This document shows positions 25,404-29,831 of a stretch of DNA of 29,831 nt, in pieces. The notes beneath the pieces are model-generated. The model saw only the letters and a program-made list of their open reading frames with translations, ran no database searches and was not told where the DNA came from. The DNA comes from a virus, in IMG/VR virus record IMGVR_UViG_3300025684_000051, positions 1-29,831 of that record. One strand, 5' to 3'. Both the position numbers and the translations under genes were made by a program. The stretch's first letter is position 1. Every line of letters starts with the position of its first letter.

Positions 25404-25660
25404 TCCACAAGAACTATATCTCTCTGCTTAATAACAGAATATTGATTATTATCAAAAAGAATATTGTGCCCTGAGTGCTTATCGTAATATATATTATCCG
25501 ATTCCTTTATTCCTTGTGTTAGATTCCCACAACTTATAATAACACCTTTCAAATACCGTATATCATCTGTTGTGTTATCTGTAAGAATAAAGCCTCCAAC
25601 CTGTTTTGGCTCCTCCTTAATAGGCTTGATAATTACATAATCATTTATTGCTTGCATCAC
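25400..25660 (-). CDS. groES: phage GroES co-chaperonin, 86 aa
   Basis: This caps the GroEL chamber. It has the GroES order: strand YVIIKPIKEEP (8-18), mobile loop ending GGFILTD (22-28, matching GGIVLTG of bacterial GroES, which docks on the apical domains), LKGVIISCG (38-45), a shortened middle with no clear roof loop, and QYSVIKQRDIVLVE at the C-terminus (compare VLIMSESDILAIVE). At 86 residues it is about 10 shorter than E. coli GroES, mostly in the roof region. The start lies inside the end of groEL with a 20-base overlap, which suggests coupled translation. The gene order groEL then groES is the reverse of the common bacterial groES-groEL order. Two adjacent Met codons make the exact start uncertain by one residue. 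Confidence 0.85.
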   Translation of the reverse strand: MMQAINDYVIIKPIKEEPKQVGGFILTDNTTDDIRYLKGVIISCGNLTQGIKESDNIYYDKHSGHNILFDNNQYSVIKQRDIVLVE

Positions 25661-27212
25661 CTATTCTTTTATTTGATATAATACAATCTGCTGACACAAT
25701 TGTTAAAGCAACACTAACCGCATTTTTTAAAGCTGTCTTGGTCACCAATGCAGGATCGATAATCCCTTTCCTAACCATGTTAACCATATTTCCAGTAGTA
25801 ACATCAACGCCTCTTCCGGACTGTTTATTCACTAATGGGAAATCAGATGATATTCCAGCGTTTTGTAATATTGTATGAAACGGAGCTTGAATTGCTCCTA
25901 ATAAAATCTTTTCAGCATCTGAAGACGGTTTTATTTTTAACGATGCATCCAACAAAGCTACCCCTCCTCCAGGAACAATACCTTCTTGTAGCGCAGCTTT
26001 AACCGCATATATTGCATCTTCAACCCTGTCTTTCTTCTCCTTTAATTCTACCTGACTCTGAGCCCCTACCTTTATAATTGCAAGAGAGCCATTTAACATA
26101 GCTAATCTTTGCTCTAGTTTCTTTTTAATATAAGGATTCTCTTCACTCTCTATTTTTTCAACAACAGTTTTGACCCTATCATCAAGACCATCTATCTCAT
26201 CAGCGACCTTTAGAACTGTGTTTTTATCAGTTGTAACAGCTTTTAACACTTCCCCTAATACAGAAGCATCCATTAACTCTAAATCATCCCCTAGAGACTC
26301 GTCAATGAGTTTTGCGCCAGTCAATAAAGCTAAGTCTTGTAGTGTGTCCAGCTTTGTTGGCCCGAACCCAGGCAAGTCCACTATATTAACTTTTATATTT
26401 CCTTTTACCTTGTTCATTAGTAACGCAGACATCGGCTGTTGCGATACCTCCCCGACAATTAAAAGGCTTCTCTTTTCTTTTATAATATACTCTAATATAT
26501 TCTGTATCTTTCTGACACTCTCTATTGGTGTTTTACTTATCAATATTAACGGATTATCAAGCTCGCATTTGTCTTTCTCTACATTTGTTGATAAATGCTG
26601 TGACTTTAATCCTGAATCAAAGCTAACTCCTTTTTGAAGGTCAATATATGTTTTATCAGTTTCTGACTCCTCCATTAAGACAATTCCATTTTTGCCTACA
26701 AACCTATATCCCTGAGCTATAATACGACCTAAGTCTTCATCGTTATTTGTAGATATAGAGGCTACATCTTCTAAGTTTTCCTCAGTAACATCTTTCTTTA
26801 TAGAGTCAATGTACTTAATAACTTTTTCTAGTGCAGTTTTAGTTCCGTTTTTCAACTCCCTAAAATCAAAATGACTTTGCCTTAACCGAAACAGAAGAGC
26901 ATCCGCTAATACTGTTGCGGTTGTTGTTCCGTCCCCGGCTTGTTTAACTGTGTTCCTTGCAGCTTCTTTTATCAGTGTAGCCCCCATATTTTCTACAGGA
27001 TCTATCAATATAACACTTTCAGCTACAGTAACCCCATCTTTTGTTATTATTGGTTTTCCAAGTGCATCTTCATAGATAACGCACTTTCCGGAAGCGCCAA
27101 GAGTGGAGCTGACCGCTTGGGCCAGCTTCTTCACTCCTCGACTTATTGCATCACTTGCATCCTTACCGAATGTCAAGTCTTTAACGATCTCACTAGGATT
27201 ATTGTATTCCAT
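25641..27212 (-). CDS. groEL: phage-encoded chaperonin GroEL (Hsp60), 523 aa
   Basis: A full-length group I chaperonin subunit, which folds protein in a closed chamber using ATP. Equatorial motifs: ITKDGVTVAE with Asp59 (E. coli Asp52), AGDGTTTATVLA with Asp94 (Asp87), KDRVEDA with catalytic Asp399 (Asp398), and EGIVPGGGVALL. Intermediate and apical parts include ENMGATLIKEAA and VDLPGFGPTKLDTLQDLALL. Differences from bacterial GroEL: the nucleotide-binding TLGPKG becomes TLGASG (37-42), the apical substrate and GroES-binding segment GYLSPYF becomes GLKSQHL (201-207), and the C-terminal Gly-Gly-Met tail is absent. All ATP-hydrolysis residues I checked are present, so it should be active. No CIRCE inverted repeat is seen upstream. 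Phage chaperonins are known from Pseudomonas phage EL and from marine viromes. Confidence 0.95.
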   Translation of the reverse strand: MEYNNPSEIVKDLTFGKDASDAISRGVKKLAQAVSSTLGASGKCVIYEDALGKPIITKDGVTVAESVILIDPVENMGATLIKEAARNTVKQAGDGTTTATVLADALLFRLRQSHFDFRELKNGTKTALEKVIKYIDSIKKDVTEENLEDVASISTNNDEDLGRIIAQGYRFVGKNGIVLMEESETDKTYIDLQKGVSFDSGLKSQHLSTNVEKDKCELDNPLILISKTPIESVRKIQNILEYIIKEKRSLLIVGEVSQQPMSALLMNKVKGNIKVNIVDLPGFGPTKLDTLQDLALLTGAKLIDESLGDDLELMDASVLGEVLKAVTTDKNTVLKVADEIDGLDDRVKTVVEKIESEENPYIKKKLEQRLAMLNGSLAIIKVGAQSQVELKEKKDRVEDAIYAVKAALQEGIVPGGGVALLDASLKIKPSSDAEKILLGAIQAPFHTILQNAGISSDFPLVNKQSGRGVDVTTGNMVNMVRKGIIDPALVTKTALKNAVSVALTIVSADCIISNKRIGDASNK

Positions 27213-27234
27213 TAAATTAAATTTAGGTTAGTGG

Positions 27235-27519
27235 TTATTCAAAAGTTTTAACAACGACAGGCCCTTTCATGAGCTCTAATCGTTTTTGGTAATAAGAGAT
27301 GGAGCTATCTATTGCTCTCTCACAGGCTTCAATGGTTTCTCTTCTAGTTACATCGCTCCATTCATCGTTCCAAAAGTACTCTGACTGGAAATAGCCGTTT
27401 GGTAATTCTACAATTCTCCAGTTTTTCTTTTGCACAACGTGCTCCCAAAGATTTCTGGTTTCTTCGGATACACCACTACCACCTTGTGGTCTGGTGAAGG
27501 TTGAATAAAAATAGGTCAT
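27235..27519 (-). CDS. small protein of unknown function, 94 aa
   Basis: The sequence begins MTYFYSTFTRPQGGSGVSEE and has aromatic-rich segments (NWRIVELPNGYFQSEYFWND), then a helix (RRETIEACERAIDSSISYYQ). There is no membrane segment, signal peptide or known motif. It lies 22 bases before groEL in the same direction and 16 bases after its upstream neighbour, so it may share the chaperonin transcript. I recognise no family with a function. Coding potential is supported by tight spacing and clear start and stop. Confidence 0.6.
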   Translation of the reverse strand: MTYFYSTFTRPQGGSGVSEETRNLWEHVVQKKNWRIVELPNGYFQSEYFWNDEWSDVTRRETIEACERAIDSSISYYQKRLELMKGPVVVKTFE

Positions 27520-27535
27520 AATGGTTAATTAAAAG

Positions 27536-27766
27536 TTACTCTTCTGGTTTGACGAAAGTACCATCATCGATATTAACCGAGATGTTTCCGTACTCCTTTT
27601 GAAGTTCGTTCTGGTAATCTTGTAGCCTTTCTTTAGCTAAAACAGCATCATGTAATAACTCATGTTTGCGAGCGTCTAACATTCCAATTTCAGCGTGAAT
27701 CCTGGTTAAGGTTTCTAGTTTTGACTTCAGAATACGAAGTTGTTCGTCTGTTAATTTACTTTCCAT
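27536..27766 (-). CDS. coiled-coil small protein, 76 aa
   Basis: Nearly all of the protein is a charged coiled coil (KLTDEQLRILKSKLETLTRI, HELLHDAVLAKERLQDYQNE), ending in a short strand-like tail KEYGNISVNIDDGTF. That plan recurs in small structural or accessory proteins of marine phages, but I cannot name a function. The leader is A/T-rich without a Shine-Dalgarno sequence. Gaps are 46 bases upstream and 16 bases downstream. Confidence 0.65.
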   Translation of the reverse strand: MESKLTDEQLRILKSKLETLTRIHAEIGMLDARKHELLHDAVLAKERLQDYQNELQKEYGNISVNIDDGTFVKPEE

Positions 27767-27812
27767 TTAATTAAATATTTAAGTTGTTATTTTGTAATTA
27801 CATATTCTTTAA

Positions 27813-28178
27813 TTAAGAAAAGGACCACCCAGCAAATGTGTGATATCCGTTTCTAGATTGCCAAGATTCATCATATTGAATTTCCGCATCTTCCCATCCT
27901 TCAGGGTAGATTACACTACCTTCTTCATCTATTAATGAACTACCGTCCCACAGAATATCGACAGAGTATTTGTCCGATAAAACACCTTCTGTTACTACGT
28001 TTCCTTCTTCATCGAATGTTGGCTGGGTAACCCATAAATAACCAAGTCTAACGATCGAATGGCGATGAGTCGGATAGACATTACCTTCTTCGTCTGTTGC
28101 ACTTGGTAAAGCATCTATTAAAGCATCAGCAGCTTCTTTAGATGAAAATTCATATTTTTTAAATAATTCGTTTGCCAT
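27813..28178 (-). CDS. unknown protein with DEEG-turn repeats, 121 aa
   Basis: An N-terminal helix (SSKEAADALIDALPSA) is followed by a beta-rich region. Three similar turns occur: DEEGNVYP, DEEGNVVTEG and DEEGSVIYPEG. The C-terminus is aromatic (SWQSRNGYHTFAGWSFS). The pattern suggests a small virion or fibre-associated protein with repeated strand-turn units. It is next to the putative fibre gene and may be part of its assembly. No enzyme motif or membrane segment is seen. Confidence 0.6.
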   Translation of the reverse strand: MANELFKKYEFSSKEAADALIDALPSATDEEGNVYPTHRHSIVRLGYLWVTQPTFDEEGNVVTEGVLSDKYSVDILWDGSSLIDEEGSVIYPEGWEDAEIQYDESWQSRNGYHTFAGWSFS

Positions 28179-28189
28179 TTTAACTCATT

Positions 28190-28390
28190 TTAAACTATTT
28201 CTTCCTCAAACGTAATTCCTGCTTCTGCAAGCTTGTCCAACCACTCTTGCTCAACCACATAGGTGTCAACAATAGGATGTGGTGTAATCATTTCTTGTGT
28301 GGTTTCTATCTTGCCGTATGCTTTAACATCAAAGACTTCATCATCTCGGCAGATGAAGTATGTAACTTGTTCAGGTTTAGTGATTTTCAT
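28190..28390 (-). CDS. small protein of unknown function, 66 aa
   Basis: This short acidic protein (MKITKPEQVTYFICRDDEVF at the start; EWLDKLAEAGITFEEEIV at the end) has no recognisable domain. It lies 17 bases after the fibre gene and 11 bases before the 121-residue gene on the same strand. A small chaperone or fibre-tip partner is possible by position only. Confidence 0.55.
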   Translation of the reverse strand: MKITKPEQVTYFICRDDEVFDVKAYGKIETTQEMITPHPIVDTYVVEQEWLDKLAEAGITFEEEIV

Positions 28391-28407
28391 ATTTTATTTT
28401 TTTAAGA

Positions 28408-29831
28408 TTAAGCAGGACCACCATCAACGATAGTCCATCCGTATGTTACTTGTAGAGATGTTCTTGCTGCTTCTGCTGCTCCACCTGCGGTGTATTTAGA
28501 ATTTCCAAAGCTTATTGATAACCCGCTTGTTGGTGCTTGTGCCTCCCACGCTATTAATGTAGCATCGTATGTAGCGGTAGGTATGGTAACGCCTACTGCG
28601 AAGTTTGTAAAGTTAGTGACTTGGTCGATGTCCCACGCACTAATATCTAAATTGGTTAATGATGTGCAGCCGTAGAATGTAGATACCATATTCGTAACAC
28701 TACTTGTATCCCATAAACTTACATCTAAGGTTGTTAAAGATGAGCAGCTAAAGAATGTATTAAGCACACTCGTAACACTACTTGTATCCCATCCACTCAC
28801 ATCTAATGTTGTTAATGATGAGCAGAAGGTGAATGTAGATTGCATACTAGTAACACTACTTGTATCCCATAAACTAACATCTAAGGTTGTTAAAGATGAG
28901 CAATTTAAGAATGTCTGATACATAGTAGTAACACTACTTGTATCCCAAGAGCTTACGTTTAATGCGGTTAAAGATGAGCAATCTCGGAATGTCGCATTCA
29001 TATTAGTAACACTACTTGTATTCCAATAACTGACATCTAAATCGGTTAATGATGAGCATCCATAGAATGCAATACTCATATTCGTAACGCTACTTAAATC
29101 AGGCGCATCAGAAGCGGTTACGTTAGTCAAATTATCGCAGCCGTAAAAAGCATATAACATTGAAGTCCAACCTACATTACCCCAATTACGAATATCAATT
29201 AACTTAGACCTGTCTCCTGTGTTATTGAAACGTATCTGACCTGTTGCGGCAGTAACCTTAACGTCATACGTTCCAACAGAAGGATATGTATGCGTTTGAG
29301 TGCCTGACAAACCAGCATCCGAACTACCATCTCCCCAATCAACATCATAAGTACCTACCCAAGGCAATGTAAATTGGTCTGAACTACTGGTACCTGCATT
29401 ATCTGTTTTAACAGTAATTATGAATTCAGCAGTATCTGTTTGTCCACTATCTGTTATACTCCAGCCAAAACCTCCTAACGCTTTATCTGTTGTTAGTTTA
29501 CGTTTAGCAGCATAGCTTAAATAGCTATTCTGACTACTTCCGAAGTTAATGCTTATAGTAGGGGTGTATCCAACGCCATCAGGGTAAGCTGTTTGTAATT
29601 GAGATTCCCAATTGTTTAGGATGTCATCGTATGTAGCAGTAGGTATAGTAACGACGTCTGCGAAACTTGTAAAGCTAGTGACTTGGTCAATATCCCATAA
29701 ACTAACGTCTAAATCAGTTAAGGATGAGCAATTTTGGAATGTCTGATACATCTGCGTAACACTACTTGTGTCCCAAGAACTTACATCTAATGTTGTTAAG
29801 GATGTGCAGTTACGGAATGCATAACCCATAT
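28408..29831 (-). CDS. BspA-type (DUF285) repeat and PKD-like surface/fibre protein, N-terminus beyond window edge
   Basis: At least 474 codons are visible. The first in-window ATG (29829) lies within a repeat, so the real start is outside. Order of visible domains: two DUF285 repeats (DTSSVTQM type, residues 1-50), a cap ending in WSITDSG (about 44-134), a PKD-like domain with YDVDWGDGSS (161-170) and HTYPSVGTYDVKV (180-192), seven DUF285 repeats (231-408), and a second cap ending in WTIVDGG. DUF285 repeats (PF03382) are common in bacterial surface proteins and some phage fibres. I infer a receptor-binding or tail fibre protein exposed on the virion. The repeat number could change by recombination. 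A moron-encoded host surface protein is an alternative. Confidence 0.75.
   Translation of the reverse strand, partial: MGYAFRNCTSLTTLDVSSWDTSSVTQMYQTFQNCSSLTDLDVSLWDIDQVTSFTSFADVVTIPTATYDDILNNWESQLQTAYPDGVGYTPTISINFGSSQNSYLSYAAKRKLTTDKALGGFGWSITDSGQTDTAEFIITVKTDNAGTSSSDQFTLPWVGTYDVDWGDGSSDAGLSGTQTHTYPSVGTYDVKVTAATGQIRFNNTGDRSKLIDIRNWGNVGWTSMLYAFYGCDNLTNVTASDAPDLSSVTNMSIAFYGCSSLTDLDVSYWNTSSVTNMNATFRDCSSLTALNVSSWDTSSVTTMYQTFLNCSSLTTLDVSLWDTSSVTSMQSTFTFCSSLTTLDVSGWDTSSVTSVLNTFFSCSSLTTLDVSLWDTSSVTNMVSTFYGCTSLTNLDISAWDIDQVTNFTNFAVGVTIPTATYDATLIAWEAQAPTSGLSISFGNSKYTAGGAAEAARTSLQVTYGWTIVDGGPA
28605..29139 (-). repeat. coding tandem repeats, 78-base (26-residue) unit
   Basis: Seven consecutive repeats encode units of the form CSSLTTLDVSxWDTSSVTxM (x varies), one cysteine each. 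The first unit has 27 residues and the following five have 26. The DNA is also repetitive, with the same phrases for DTSSVT reused in nearly every unit, which points to recent amplification. A further two units lie near 29680-29831. Confidence 0.9.

Noticed and set aside
26170-26637. 155-residue plus-strand open frame
   Set aside because: It is antisense to groEL, has no plausible domain and is explained by the codon use of groEL.
27213-27234. CIRCE heat-shock operator before groEL
   Set aside because: The 22-base gap contains no long inverted repeat, only an AT-rich leader.
27805-27819. Small AT inverted repeat (TTCTT with AAGAA) at the end of the 121-residue gene
   Set aside because: The stem is only 5 AT-rich pairs and would be too weak to terminate.
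28605-29139. Regular 78-base repeats that might be taken for a CRISPR array
   Set aside because: The repeats are coding, degenerate and contiguous, with no unique spacers, and give perfect 26-residue DUF285 units.

Overview
The window is a contiguous piece of the late region of a tailed phage, probably an uncultured one. It is AT-rich and gene-dense. Every convincing gene lies on the minus strand, so transcription runs from high to low coordinates. No tRNA, integrase, transposase, CRISPR array or replication gene is visible. Both edges cut through a gene. I assign families by remembered family patterns and visible motifs, not by a search.

The host is most likely a member of Bacteroidota, perhaps an aquatic flavobacterium. 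Most gene starts have A/T-rich leaders without a Shine-Dalgarno sequence. The putative tail fibre combines BspA-type (DUF285) repeats with a PKD-like domain, and several structural proteins follow patterns I associate with crAss-like and marine Bacteroidota podovirus-like phages. The gene set has portal, capsid, two neck/ring-type proteins, a muzzle-type protein and ejected proteins, with no sheath, tail tube or obvious tape measure. This suggests a short-tailed virion.

Layout in transcription order (right to left): a DUF285/PKD surface or fibre protein cut by the right edge; four small unknown proteins; a phage chaperonin pair (GroEL, then GroES, overlapping); a winged-helix-like protein; a 32-residue Cys/His microprotein that I found in a gap; a basic Cys-containing DUF6321-like protein; a two-TM holin candidate; two small proteins, of which the 201-residue one looks like two fused GroES-type barrels; a possible small terminase; the large terminase; portal; scaffold; major capsid protein; a 245-residue accessory protein; two neck/ring proteins; a muzzle/stabilisation-type protein that appears split over two genes (938 and 415 residues); and three proteins of increasing size (311, 492 and more than 2296 residues) laid out like the T7 internal-core/ejection genes. 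The last is cut by the left edge and carries an HEIGH zinc-protease motif.

Two minus-strand hairpins followed by T-rich sequence flank the 245-residue gene. One is a perfect stem closed by a UUCG loop. They probably set the relative expression of the capsid gene and its neighbours. The most interesting feature is the apparent folding module: GroEL, GroES and a possible double-GroES protein, all upstream of the head genes. It suggests that the phage brings its own chaperonin chamber for a virion protein.
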